Origin: Combretum micranthum
Taxonomy: Eukaryota; Streptophyta; Magnoliopsida; Myrtales; Combretaceae
DNA: 64,000 nucleotides
Assembly (NCBI GenBank): GCA_024138025.1
Contig: JAMXBD010001242.1
Coordinates: forward strand, 310,001 to 374,000
Reading direction: 5' to 3'
In this document: piece by piece, positions 24,588 through 37,900 of the stretch
How positions within the stretch are numbered: the first letter of the stretch is position 1
Layout: each line of letters starts with the position of its first letter
The notes under the pieces: model-generated
Databases searched by the model: none
What the model was told of the DNA's origin: nothing
Seen by the model: the letters and a program-made list of their open reading frames with translations, nothing else
Translations under genes and position numbers: made by a program

Positions 24588-24900
24588 ATAGATGATTAAT
24601 AAGTATTAAATAAATTAAAAAAATATTTTTAAAATATAATAAATAGTTTCTATCACTTTATACATATATAGTATAATTATTTATTAATTGGATTGGATAA
24701 GGATATCAATCTTGAGATAATAAATTTTCATTCCAAATGAAAAAATATTTGCTATTTCTAGAATAATATTATAGATAGATAATTAATACATACTAAATAA
24801 ATTTAAAAAATAAAATATCTCTAAAATATAATAAATAATTTTTGTCATTTTTATATATATATATATGATAATTATTTATTAGCTAGGATAACATAAGGAA
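24588..24900. repeat. Tandem direct duplication, about 185 bp unit, upstream of the transporter promoter
   Basis: Blocks AAATAAATTAAAAAAATA..AAAATATAATAAATAGTTT..ATATATAGTATAATTATTTATTA (24606-24695) recur in the same order as TAAATAAATTTAAAAAATAAAA..AAAATATAATAAATAATTT..TATATGATAATTATTTATTA (24792-24882). The copies are imperfect and AT-rich. This may be a duplicated small element or a local duplication. Confidence 0.55.
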
Positions 24901-25069
24901 GAAGCACTGACGCATAAAGTTTTCATCCCAAACGGTCGCATAAGCAATTGAAAACAATAAGAATAGATGCGAACGAAGTTTTCTACAAGCACATCAATTT
25001 AAGTAATGATAAGTGACGGAAAGCGATATGCTCTATCCTCAACCAAAAGATAAATTATTATTCGCATGA

Positions 25070-25121
<52 letters not shown>

Positions 25122-26549
25122 TTTCCATGATTTTACATCAAAACGATTGATTTACTATTGTAATACTTCAAGTGGAGCCTTAATATATTCCTGTTTGTAT
25201 TTCTAGCTCTATTTATGTTAATAATATATATTTTTAATTAACAAATCCCGTAGACAAGGTTGTCAATTCGCAGCTCCAAATTTTAGTAATAAGAAAATGA
25301 GTTAGAAGACAGAAAAATATAAAGCTTTAGCCCTAAAAAGAATTGCAAAGCGACCAGTAAGCACCCTGGTTAGAAATATTGAATTTGATGAAAAGTGAAA
25401 GGTCACGGCCCGTCTTTGAGGTGTAAATTCAAAATATGGTGTCTAAAGACAAGTCGTGACGTCGTTCTTTAAGTAAGAATAACACTATTAAAAAATTTTC
25501 AAATATCTTTGGACATTACAAAACTATGTGATTCACACCGCTATATTATTCAGAGTATGTAGGGTCTCCTCAACTCATATTAAAGTCTTGCTAATATAGA
25601 CTTTATACAAATTATAAAAGTTTCTTTTTTTTTCTTTAAATAACCTTTATAATGTCCTTAAGCAACTTATAATCTCAAGCCATGTTCAAGCTCATATACT
25701 ATAAAAAGGTAGTCGGAACTCTCGGTGCAAATGCCTGAACCCTTCTTAATGGCCATGAGCATAGTCTTCAGTACATGAGATTAGAAACACTAACCCCTCA
25801 ATTCCTTTGAACTAAGTGAGTACAAAAGCACATCAAATAAATAGTAGAAAAGCACAATTTTATTGAAAATTGTAAATTCATATGAATTGTATACCACGTT
25901 AATGCACGTAAAATGCACTAGCTAGTATCTTAACCAAGCATAGTAGCCCTTAGGCGACTCAAAAGCAACATTTCACTACTTAACCAAGCAGAGCAACGTG
26001 ATGAGGCCCCAAAATAAATCGAGTAAGGATCAACCTAAAGGGAATTGGATTCCTAAAACCAAGTAGAATCCAAGGATTCTATAGCCGAGCCAGTAACTCA
26101 AAGGAGGCTTAAACGAGCATGTAATCCTATATGCTTTTAAACAAAGCTTATAAACTAAGATTTCTAAGAAAAAGGTTTATCAAATCATGGCCCTAAGGTT
26201 CATTTGTTCTAAACCAAGCTTTTCAAATATAGCCCTTAAGTCCTTTTGTGCTGTGCCGTTCCATGCCATGCCATGAATGCAATAGTGCAAGCATCCTAAA
26301 ACACTCAACAATTGAACATATATTTCAAATAATAGAATCATGATATGACAATTAATTCGCACAACCATATAGATTAAACTTAGACAATCGATATACTTAC
26401 ATCACCAACAATCAACTCACATCAAGTATCACCATAGTAACCACATAATTAATAAATCAATTATGTTATGTGACTTACTTAACGTTACATTAATTCATAA
26501 ACAACAAGCGAATGGCCTACAATTTTTTCGACCATTCCGCATAACAAGT
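24901..26549. other. Intergenic DNA with a CT microsatellite
   Basis: Apart from the (CT)n run at 25073-25117, no coding frame, terminal repeat or RNA gene was recognised. Confidence 0.5.
25073..25117. repeat. (CT)n microsatellite
   Basis: About 22 uninterrupted CT units, about 0.8 kb upstream of the transporter gene's start codon. Confidence 0.9.
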
Positions 26550-29500
26550 TGTAATGTCCTAAACTTTAATTAAAGAGCATTACTGCCACGTATAATAATT
26601 TATGTATTACAAGTTCAGGCTTCCTAAAATAATATGTTTGTTATAAACATTTGCTACTCGCTTTTAAAATATGAAATCATTGAATTGAATTCTAGAAATC
26701 ACTAGATTTATAATTCATAATAAACTTTACAAAATATTTAAAACATCTCTACTCCTTATCAAAGTAGATTAATTTTCGAAGAAACAAAATCTTACAAAAA
26801 CAGTTTATAATCTATTCTCATGAGTATATTAACATTAACAAATATATGGGCATCACGAAGCCCTTTTTAAAAGAATATTACAACTTGAAAATATAAAATC
26901 AGCTCTTAAAACAAAATAAAAACAAATACAAAAGAAATCCGTATTCATAACCCACTTTACTCATCCAACATCGTCCAAAAGTCGAGCTAAGCATCACATC
27001 AATTATCATCATCAACAATAATATCATCACCATCAACATCATTATCTTCATGATCATCAAATCATCAACATCCTCAACACCTGGAAAAAGAACAATAATA
27101 CAATAATGAACTGAAGCTTAGTACACAGTAATACAATCACACACGGAGTGATACATGGGCTTAACTAGATGCAATGCACCAACCAATGAGGTATTATTTT
27201 TTCTTTAAAGTAAACAAATCAATACTGGAGCACTCAGACTCTGAAACAATCCCGGAAATGATTTACTATCCTTGGCGTACCACTGAGTAATGGGAAGCAC
27301 ACCGATAGCCCCCACAGGCAACTACCCCAGGGTAGGAATCTAAAGGTCCTAAGTAACCATAGCTACGCAGGAGGTTAATATAAGCAGCTCGAAACTTATA
27401 TCTCTTATATAACTTCACAAGAAAGAGTAATCTCATCTAGGATTTACAGTCGTTACTTAACTTTACTTAACTTAATCCATAATATCACCTAGTTCAATCA
27501 TCCCTATAAACATGAACCAAATCATATTATATCATTTTAAGAATAAGAAAATATTACACTGATATCATACACCCTATCAATTACCTATCGAGCCACTTGT
27601 TGGAAGTCATTACATCATGATGGATGGCCCAAGTAGGGGTGTGCAAAAAAACCGAGAAACCGAACCGAAACCGTAAAACCAATCCGAAAAGTATGGTTAA
27701 CCGGTCCGTTGGTTTCGGTTTAGGATTACGGTTTTTATTTTTTGCTGTTTTCAGTTTCGATTTCGATTTGTAACCACAAAAAACCGATGGTTAACGGTTA
27801 ACCGTTTTAGTATTTATAAATATATTATATATATAATTTACATATACAAATAATTATTTTTATATATATACATATGATTTTCATATACATATAATTTATC
27901 TATGTTAATATTCATTGAATTTCGATTAAAATACTATTGTCCTATGATTGATGGAGTTAATATGGTAATTGATTTAGTTTGATTTTATTGATAATGATAC
28001 ATTCACAGGTTCATTTTTCCCCTTTTCCTTAATTTCATTTTCTTTTTTTTTTTTAGCTCTAGTAATATATATAATAATTTAAAGAAAAAATTTATGATAA
28101 AGGCTTAAAAAAAAGGTTTTTTGAAATTATCAATTTGATTTGTTGAAACCATTACGTTAAATGGTTAAAAACCAAAAACCGAATAAAACGGTTAACCGTT
28201 AAGGTGGTTAACCATTTATAATGGACCGGTTAAGGATCGGGATATTTAAACCGGTCCATGAACACCCCTAGGCCCAAGTGCCTTAACTACCATGTACACT
28301 TGGACAAGGTTGTCACTTCTCGGACCGAATTCAACAGCACAAACACAACCAACACTCATCAGTTATTAAGCCAAGTTTGAGTTTTAATTCGTTTAAGATG
28401 TCTATTCTACCAACCACCACGCAAGTTACTATGTACCTTATTAATTCAGAATCCCAATAGAAACAGAAGATAGGTCAGATCCCATTTTAGAAAATAAATA
28501 AGGTATCCATATCTGTAAATTCAAGAATTAAACTCGTATAAGAAATTATACTCATTATTCACTTATCTCAAAACTTTTATTAAAACCCTATTTGATTAGA
28601 CACTAATTAAGAACCCCGCTATGGCTGTGAAGATCGCCCGCCAAATTACGAACAATTCTTTTTGTCTGTCAAAGTATTTCTTTTCACTTTGATTATAGTC
28701 ATTTATCTCAAAAGCATCATCACATCATTCATATTCCAAAAACATACATTTCCTAAGCAAACACACATTTGAAAAAACATATTCCTCATATTAGACTAAA
28801 ACTTATCCTAATATATTAATCTAATCCAATTATTAGTTATTAACCCATTTTAGCTTGATCTTGACTCATTAACCGAAGCCAATTATTAACTATTATATCA
28901 TTTTAACTTAATCCTAACCAATTTGATTAGAATCAATCATTTAATCTAATTACTAAGTTATTTTGATTAAACTTAGTCAATCTAACTCATTTTAACGTAT
29001 CAAAGTCTATTTAGTTAGGTTAAACTAAGATTGATGAACTAAGTTCATTTTATATCTAAGATTCATATTAACTTAAGTCTATATTAACTTAATCTTAACC
29101 AAGTTGATTAATCTTAATCAATATAATTCATTTTAGTCCATTCAAGTTCATTAAGCCAAGTTAAACTTAGATTGAACTAGATTCATTTTATATCTAATTC
29201 TATATTTAATCAAATTATTATGAAATTTATAAATTTACTAAACCCATACTTTGATTTATCATTCAACAAACATAACATGTTAACTATCATTTATGTATTT
29301 GTTTTAGCTCAAAAAGATTCATTTTATACTTAACTAACACATTAAAAAAAATAGTTTTTAAGTTTGTTTAGAAAATGTAGCAGCTGGAAAGAAATAAAAT
29401 TTCAGCTTTGATAATTTTGAATTTTTAAAAACTCAACATGAAAGTTGTATATCTCTTTTTAAGATTTCCAAAACATTTTGAATCACCTTAATCCGAGTTT

Positions 29501-30896
29501 AGATGAAAAAGTTATGATTAAAATATAAAATAATGTTGCGGTAGGGAAAACCAAATCGGCATTTTAAGGGTTGTTTGCTCCATACACCCCTCCATACGAG
29601 CCATTTTCAATATCATTTGGACCTAGAGAATACACGCGAAATTCTCCAGAGAGTATAATACCCTTTCATATAAGTCGTTTGAAGGGGTGTATGGCCCATA
29701 CACCCTTCCAAGCAGGCCGTTTGACAAGGTTTGATCTATATACCCTCCCAATACACCCACTGCACTCACATGCTGTGCATGAATTTTCTTTGTTTCTTTT
29801 ACATCTTTTTACCAATTTTTACACGTCCCACTTCAATTACAACATCATACAAGCAACATACAATACATAAACACAAATTCTAACACTACAAATATCATTT
29901 CTTCTCATCAAAACACATAAAACTACTTCATCAAACCCCATGATTACTACTCATCATCTTCCTCAACAACCTAACATGCATCCACCATTAAATTAACACA
30001 TACAAACATAAACAACAACTAAACCAAGTAAATATCAACTAAAACAAGGATAAACAATACTTATCTACACTTCTTCTTAATTTCTTTATCTTCTCTTATT
30101 TTTCCAAGCTCTTGAAGTTATGTTTATACTAAATTTCCTTCCTTAATCTTGTTTTCCACTTCATTTTCATCTTTAATCTTTTCAGATTTGAGACTTGGTG
30201 AAGAAATTTGAAGGGAATGAAGAAAGAAAGAGAAGAAGAGAAGAAACAAAGGGAGAGAACGAAAAAAAAAAAAAAGAGGAAAGAAAATGAGGAGGGTAGC
30301 CAAGAAAAATCAAGAGGAAAAGGGGATAAAAGGATAAGGTTTAAGGATTTTTATTAATAAAAGATTCGAGCTTAAATGTTTCGGATCATTATCTATAATA
30401 TCAAAACTAATTAGAAAATTTTTTGAGAACATATATATTAGAAATTTATAACTCAATATAAAAACATAATTCAAAAGTATAATTTGTGAAAATTTGATAT
30501 TTAACTCAAGTTCGGGTTTAAAACTGATATTTTTAAACAAGTAGTTGATTTAAAAAATTATTAAGATTTTACAAAATGAAAATAACTAAATTTTAAAGAT
30601 TTAGGAGTTTATAAAACATTTTAAATGTTTGTTTTAAGATTTAGGAACTTAAATTTGAAATAAAAGGAGTTTTAAAATAAAGCATTGTATTGAAATTGTA
30701 TAGTTTAATAATATTAAGAAAAGTTATTGATAAACATAGATGATTGTGGAAAATATCTCAAATCTCAATTTCAATTTTATTCTATTTACTAATTTAATTA
30801 CATCAAATTATCTATTTATTTTTCATTAATTACTTATTTGATCTATTTAAACTATCGACTTTATTTCTAACTTATGATAAGATTTAGGGTATTTCA
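26550..30896 (-). repeat. Probable solo LTR, copy H
   Basis: On the minus strand it starts TGAAATACCC (30896) and ends ATTACA (26550), a TG..CA pair flanked by CAAGT (26545-26549) and CAAGC (30897-30901), a 4-of-5 match to a target duplication. It shares internal blocks with K and the chromovirus LTR: the repetitive AACTTAATCTTAACC-type block (28840-29180, like K at 55370-55500), the block equivalent to G at 33750-33840, and a 3' splice site CTTTTTCCAG at 27081 followed by GTGTTGAGGATG (reading GVED). Without the inserted hAT-type element and its duplication it is about 3.70 kb. Confidence 0.65.
27626..28278. mobile_element. Non-autonomous hAT-type element with perfect 8 bp target duplication
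   Basis: GGCCCAAG occurs at 27626-27633 and again at 28271-28278. The 637 bp between begins TAGGGGTGTGCAAAA and ends TGAACACCCCTA, giving inverted termini. Subterminal regions are rich in AACCGAACCGAAACCG and GGTTAACCGGTC words, the composition of many plant hAT MITEs. No transposase frame is present. It is nested in LTR copy H. Confidence 0.9.
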
Positions 30897-30901
30897 CAAG
30901 C

Positions 30902-32896
30902 AACAAGGGGGTACTTACCTGGGTCAGTGAAATCCTTTTAAGCCATGTCAATGAGTCAGTACACTAAAGTCTTAAGTTATATTCTTTTATATATTTCAAA
31001 TAGGCATATCTCTCACATGTCCCCCTTCTATTATTTTTTTTTTCAAATTCCAATTAATTTCGTATTGTCAACAACTATTAAAACTAAATAAATAAATTCA
31101 TCTATTGCGCTAAAATGGCTAAAAATTATAGAGATGTCTTTCAATTTGAAATACTATTAAAACTTCAATTACCATTTCACTATGCATTATGATTATTTTA
31201 GTTTAAATTATACTCCATACTTAATAACTATCACAATTCTAGCAACCCCATCTTATTGTAAGTCATTCGAGTATTATAGTTAATATAAATGCATCCAAAG
31301 TAACCAAACAAAATTATTTAGCACCATAAATTTAGCATTTTATTTTTATTATATGTAAAGATGGTAAGGTATGCATGTTTAAAAGCTAATCCCATTGCGT
31401 AATCTTGAGGAAAAAAAAACATTTGTAAAAAGAAAAATGTTTCCTTTCAGCACAAATATTGCAGACTTAAATGTTAACTTAAAAGGTTTTGTTATCTTGC
31501 AGAGACAATGGTTGGATTTAAAAGTTTTACCTTATCGCCCTATGTAAAGCTTTGCTAAAGAAACTTATATGATGTACAAATTAACTTAATGTAAGATGAC
31601 TGACTTAATGTAAATAATCACACACACACATATATACAGTACAAGTACGTATAACTTATATTTAAATTTATACACATGGATATATTAGCTTGTCCATATT
31701 TTGGTTATACGTAAAATAGTAATCCATAACTACGATTTATATTATATATAAGCACCATATTTCAAATCACTTATAGCAAGTTGTCTAAATAATATATGTA
31801 TAATTCTTTGTCTACTGGTCAGAGAGTACAAGTTCTTTTTTATTTTTAAAGTACATTTTTATTTCAGAAAAGAAAATCATCAGAAATTTTTCATAAATGT
31901 TATATGCCATAAAAAATGTTACATATCCTAAAAATAATTTATGAGAACAACAAATCATATTAGAGACAAACCAATACTTACAAAGAGTTGCCTTGGATTT
32001 ATAGAACTTGATTTAATACTTCTCAAATTGGAATTACTGTTTACTAGATGAACATCATGAAATTATGTGAATAACTAATTAAAGATACCCCAGCTTTCTA
32101 ACTGTTCTCCTATATTTATTGATTTGGTCATTAAGTATGAAAGGGATGAGTATAAATGATGTATGCCATTTGTCCAGCTTCTTAAATCACTATTTTGGCT
32201 TGCGGATTACGCAGAGAGATGGGCATGGCCATTTAATATAATACGTGTCTTCCCAAAATCTGCGCAGTTGGTTTACAATGTTCCCTTGTCTCCCGATTTT
32301 TTTTATTATTATTTTTTTTTTTTGCTCCTATTTGTTGAAACTACATATATGTGGCAATTTTAAATACTGGGCACAAGTTCATCTCGGCCACGAGTCCACA
32401 CCGGTGTCAAAAACTTAAAAGGGAACTCATTCTTATGCAATTTAATTCTTTTATGACGTCCAAAAGAAGTTATCTTTTTTTACCTTGATTCTTGCAATAT
32501 CCCATAAATTAACGATTTCATACCATTATGATATAGTTTTTGAAAAAAAAAAAATTTACGAAAATGAGCTCAGCGGAAAAAAATTATGAAAATTGGTTAG
32601 TGAAGGCCCTGTCAAAATAGCGTCTTCATATTTGTATTGAAGGCATTCTCTTGGATAGCACTGTCAATGTAACTATATTTATATCAAAGGAGTTGTCTAA
32701 AGCAATGCCCACCAAACGAAACCCTTCTCGATTCCTTATCAATTAATGCTTCACTTTCCTAAAAGAAAATGAGAAAAGCATGGCCACCATACTCATTGTC
32801 TACCAAAAACCGCATCTCCACCACACCACCTCTCTTTCTCGTCCCTTCTTCCACAATTCTTCCCACTCCACTCTCAAATCTCCTTGTCTTCCCTAA
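30902..32896. other. Intergenic DNA, nothing recognised
   Basis: AT-rich with short (CA)n/(TA)n runs near 31620. A 66-codon frame at 32163 has no recognisable similarity and ends in a poly-Phe/Leu stretch, and is probably chance. Confidence 0.5.
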
Positions 32897-33262
32897 ACAT
32901 TAGTAGAAAACTAGCATTTAGAGATAGATATTTTGTAACAAAAAATTTTTGCCTCTAAAAACATGAATCAAGGATAGGTTTGCAACAAAATTTTGAAGAA
33001 AAAAATTATGACATATTTTGTAGTGTATATATGTTCCCCGATAGAATTTGCAATGGATTAAAAATAGATTTGCGACAGAATTTCCTCTATTGCAAATCTA
33101 TCTCTGATGTTAGTGGGAAATATAATAATTTAACACCATTTTTCTTTTTATTGCAAAGCTGTCTCAGACTTTGATGGAATATATAATATTTTAGCACTAT
33201 CTTTTTTCTTTTCAACTTCCATTGCAAATTCTCTCTAAACAAAATCAATATATATAAACATG
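32897..33262. mobile_element. CACTA-like transposon end (remnant)
   Basis: CATTAGTAGAAAACTAGC at 32897 resembles a mutated CACTA terminus (CACTAGTAGAAAA). It is followed by subterminal words typical of plant CACTA ends: TTTGTAACAAAAA, TTTGCGACAGAATTT, TTGCAAATC and TTGCAACAAAATTTTG in both orientations. The other terminus and a 3 bp duplication were not found. Confidence 0.4.
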
Positions 33263-33264
33263 CA

Positions 33265-34412
33265 AATGTCATGATGCAATAGCACGATAGTTAGGCACTT
33301 AGTCTAATCTTTGTCATGATGCAATGACTCAAATCCATGATGCAATGACTTAAATCCATGATGCAATGGTTCACCATGATGCAATGGTGGTTTATCTTAA
33401 TGGCTAAGTGGATAGCTAATTAGGTTAACTGTATCGGTGTATTCTCTACTTAGTCTCGGGAGGAAATAATATGTTTTAGTTCACGGCTATGGGACCGTTG
33501 AACTAATAGATGTTATAGACCGAGATAAGTGGAGTGTATAAATGAGTGTGAACCCTAGATGATGCTATTAATATTCTTTATCGGTTAGATATAGGAGATA
33601 TAGATATCCGGTCTATTATATCAACCCCCTGAGCAGCTGTTGTTATTCAAGAACCCCAAATTCCCATTGGCTTGTTCTAAAGTGTGAGTGCTCCATTGTT
33701 GATTTGTTTATTTTAATGAAAAGATAATAACTTGTTGATTGATGCATTGCATTTAGTTAAGCTTGCGTGTCACTCCATATGTGATTGTGTTATTGTGTAC
33801 TGAGCTATGGCTCATTCCTGTTTTGTCTATCTTTTTACAGGTTGTTGATGAAGTTGTTATTGTTGATGATGAAGATGAGTAATGAGATGATGATTTGATG
33901 ATGATGTGGAGGCTGTTGATGTTGTTGTTCTTATTATTGTTGTTGTTGTTGATGCGATGATGTTTGTCTCGGGCATCGGTGAATTTGAAGATTTGGGAGA
34001 TGAGTTAAATGTAATAGGGCCGAGATATATTTGTCTTTTGTTTCTTCTTTGTTTTGTTCTACAAAGACTGGATTTATTTATAAATTTGTATTTTCATTTA
34101 AAGGCTTGTTAGTAGCCATGTTTTGTAAATAAGCTTTTGTAAAGATTTGTTTAAGTGAAAGTTTTTCCACTTGTAATAGTGGAAGTTTGAAATGCTTTTG
34201 TGTAGAAATGTTTTTATTAAAATTTATTTTTCCGCTGCTAAATCCAGTTGTTGCTAGAATCTAACTAAACGATTTCGTAACCTAAAATCGAATAGCAATG
34301 TTCAACATAAACACCTTCTTTTAAGACAACCTTACGTATAATTCATAAGAGTTATACATGGTTAGGGACTTGGTGTGCTTAATTTGAGAATTGAGCATGT
34401 CGTGTCTTTACA
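33265..34412 (+). repeat. 3' fragment of a K/H-type LTR (copy G)
   Basis: Shared blocks with the chromovirus LTR and K are CATGATGCAATG repeats, GGCTAAGTGGATAGCTAA, ATCAACCCCCTGAGCAGCTG, GTGTACTGAGCTATGGCTC, the 3' splice site TCTTTTTACAG at 33840, and the terminal CATGTCGTGTCTTTACA at 34412. Its 5' part is missing. It is fused directly to the chromovirus 5' LTR, whose first about 40 nt are absent. Confidence 0.6.
33268..33390 (+). repeat. ATGATGCAATG minisatellite in LTR copy G
   Basis: CATGATGCAATG recurs five or more times with about 23-26 nt spacing (for example TCCATGATGCAATGAC twice in succession). The equivalent place in the chromovirus LTRs has fewer copies (39537-39585 and 47118-47205), so copy number varies between LTRs. 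Confidence 0.65.
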
Positions 34413-34953
34413 ATATAATACTAGTTCTAAATATTAAGTTTGAAGTAATTTTGATATATGAAAATGAATGTGTAGAAATAGGTTTGATATACTATGTTTA
34501 TTAATGTAAATTATCAATATATGTGTATATGTGTGATGAGATTAATGCTAATGTTTTATGTATATTAATGTGTTTAGTATAATTAATGTTTGTGTCTCTT
34601 ATGAATTAATATATATGTGTTATGCTTAAATTTATCAAACAACTTTTGAAATGCCTAAGAATTTGTTAGCATAATTTTTCAAGAAGTTAAGCCCATTTTC
34701 AAGCTCAAATTAAATTCAAATTAGCTCTAAATTAAACCTAACTCACATATACCCCAAAAGTCAAACTTATGATAAATTTAAGTCGTAAATTTGATCAAAT
34801 AGACTTTGTTTTGGTAGCCCACAAAATTCATACGAATTTTCCACTTTTCTTTTCTTTCTTTGTTCCTTCTTTATTCAAAACATAAGCCCTAAACCTTAGC
34901 AAAAAACAAGCTCTTGGATTTAACAAATTCTCCAGGCCAAAGCCTCTTCATGT
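34413..34953 (+). repeat. 5' LTR of the chromovirus, first part
   Basis: It matches 45453-45985 of the 3' LTR (ATATAATACTAGTTCTAAATA... to ...AAAGCCTCTTCATGT). It lacks the first about 40 nt of the LTR and is cut at 34953 by solo LTR D, whose target duplication CATGT is its last five bases. Confidence 0.9.
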
Positions 34954-37900
34954 TGTCACGCCCCAAAGGGTACCCTAAACGTAACAGTCCGCCACATGCC
35001 ATATAAGACTCACGAGTCACTAACCAAGTCCTTCGGGAGTTTTGTATAGATGTAAGGTGTCCCTTTACGATAATAGAATACTCGAACCGATGGAGTTAAA
35101 ATGTTTAATTTGGTATTCAATAGCATTAGAAAATAAATCAAAACACATATGTAATTAGTTACAAAATCTAAGGGGCATTCCCCATAAAAGAATATTAATT
35201 AAAGATCTATTACAGTCATCCAAAGTCTCTTGGTTTCCTATGGAAGTCTAAACAAATTTGATTACAACTTCTAGAGGAAACGCCTAGCTCCTGTACTTGA
35301 GCTGTAGGTTGTCTCGATCTAAGCCATATGAATTCGTGCTGTAACAAATAAAAACTGTAGGGAAGTAAGCTACACTAGCTTAATGAGTGAGAACTTCCAA
35401 GATTGCAATTATAACACATCAATCAACACAAGTAATTAACCAAACAAGTGATATGCATCAAACATATGACCAGCCGGAAATCATATGTGGATGGACTTGC
35501 GCCCTCCACCTCGGGTTAGCAGATTAACGAATACTGCAGTACTACTCAATATGCTGTTTAAGATCATGGTCAACCAACTTATAAATTCGTTTATGGATCA
35601 TAATTAACCAACTCATTAATTTATTTTTGGATCACGATTGACCAACTTTTATACCGTTTAGGATCACGGACAACCAACCAATGCTAATGCTCCATCCCCA
35701 TTTATGATATGAATGAGTCCACATTTATTTTCAATTCCAAATAGTCAATTATACCAATTCTTTAAGTGATCAATCAATAATCGTAGATAGTCAATCCTAA
35801 TTCATCTATACAAGTAATAATTAATCACTCGGCTTCGATATTCTTACGTTCCATTTCTCATATCAACAACAACCATACAAAATTGCCATTCATCCCCATC
35901 ATGCATATCCATTTTATCTTTGCCAAATATTTAGTGCAACTATCATTACAACCACATATAATAATTGAAATCGGAAGTGGTACTCACTCGGCCATGAATC
36001 ACTAATCTTTTATTAATAATAGTCTGGCAGTAGAGAATCGTCGGTTTCGGGATCACGTAAAAAGGAAGAAATACCCTAATAAGTATTTCATCACTTAACT
36101 ATTCCAAACTATTTAACAAAACTAGCAAATTCGCAATTCTTGTCATTTGCGGAAGTTCCGAATTAAAATGGCTATAACTTGGTCATTTTAACTCGGAATT
36201 TCGTAAATTATATATCAATTTCTATCTACTTCGAAAGATCTATCTATTTCTAATATTATTTTCAAGTTTTGAAAATTTTTGGGTCACGAAACAGTAGGAT
36301 CAATTTTGATCAGTAACAATTTTCCAAGTCCTAAAATAGTTTTGTAAATGTTTGAAATGTTTCTACTTTATAAATCAATTATATATGCACTATTAATGAT
36401 TTTCTATCATGAATGGCATGTTATGTGTTTAATGTATGCATGATCTTGATGATGTTTACTAAAAGAAAATTTTAGAATTCATCATTTTGCAAGACTCCAA
36501 GAATATTTACTTTTAAGAACTAGTTTCCTAACTTTGATAAATCCCTTGTGTTTCGGAATTATTTCTTAGGAATTTCTAGTTATTTTTGTTAGAATTGAGT
36601 TTTCATGATATTTATTACTTAAAACCTTCATTTCTACATAAAAATTCCCATTTCATACTTTGTAAACATGTTTTCAAGTAAGATTTATTCCAAAATCCAA
36701 ATTTTTAGAATTTTAGTTTTTGAATGTTTTCTTTAAGAAAAACTTGTTTAATGCATTAAAATTTCAGGCTTTATTATACCTATCTGAGGACTTCATTTCT
36801 TAATTAAAATTTTCATTTTGAGTTTGGAAAATAGGTGTTTTTATGACCTTAATCCAAAATTACGAATTTCTTAAGTTGACTAGTAACTCAAAATTTCCTA
36901 TCTTATTTCTACTCTTTGTTTTACACATTATTCTCATCAAAACTCATTTCAACTTATAAAAATCATTGATTAATGATATCTATACCTATACCCTTCATTT
37001 TTTATATAAAACATAAGTTTTAGAGTTGATAAAAAGGTTTTTAAAACATAGTTTTGAAGTCATACGAATTTTTCATTTGAATATTTTAAGCAAAAGCTTT
37101 TCTTTTAAGTTTCTTGTCTCATCTAAGTAAAGATCTATTAACTACCATATTTACATATACAAGACAAAACCTTTATGAGTATTAATGCATTTAAACACAA
37201 AATATTCATGAGATCATGAATGTCAAGTATAACATGAACATCTAAATGATGCATGAAATGAAGTTTGAAAGCATGAACATGGATTTTTATGCAAGATCTC
37301 TACTTTACTCTACTATTATATACATGAACATGAAGATAATCCAACAAAAACTCATTTAAACACAAGATCTACTCTTGTGATGGATTGATATTCATGTAGT
37401 AGCATTTTTTTGTCCCTAGCGAATGCTCATGGGGACTTTAACATGAAAACACTCATGAATAATCTTGCCATTAGAAGATTTAATGTAGGAAAGGGTTAGG
37501 ATTCTTCACCTAAGGCTTGAATCAAGAAGAAAATGAAGAAAAAAACAAGCTTGTGTGAGCGTGAGTGTGTGTGTGGGGTGTGGTGGCTCATGGTAAGAGA
37601 GGGAAATAGAGAGAGAGTTGTGTAATTTTTTTTGAAACAAATGAAGTCAATGAATGAGAGAGAATGAAAAAGATTATTTATAGTAAGTAAATTAGGGTTT
37701 GTTTTAATTATAAAAAGGAAATAAAATAAAACAAATTGAGGCAAAATGGGTTGGGGGGGTGGGGGTAGGGAGTGTGCACCAACTTGGGGAGTGGAAAGGG
37801 AGAGAGAGAGTTTGAATTATTTTGTTTTGTAATTTATTTAATAAAAGTCTTAATTTGTAATAATTTTTAAGAGACAAATTTTCATTAGAAGAGAAAATGT

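Noticed and set aside
32163..32363. 66-codon frame
   Set aside because: No motif or context, and it ends in poly-T-encoded Phe/Leu.
33906..34112. Val/Leu-rich 68-codon frame in LTR G
   Set aside because: It arises from GTT/GAT trinucleotide repeats in the LTR, and its frame is not shared with the other LTR copies.
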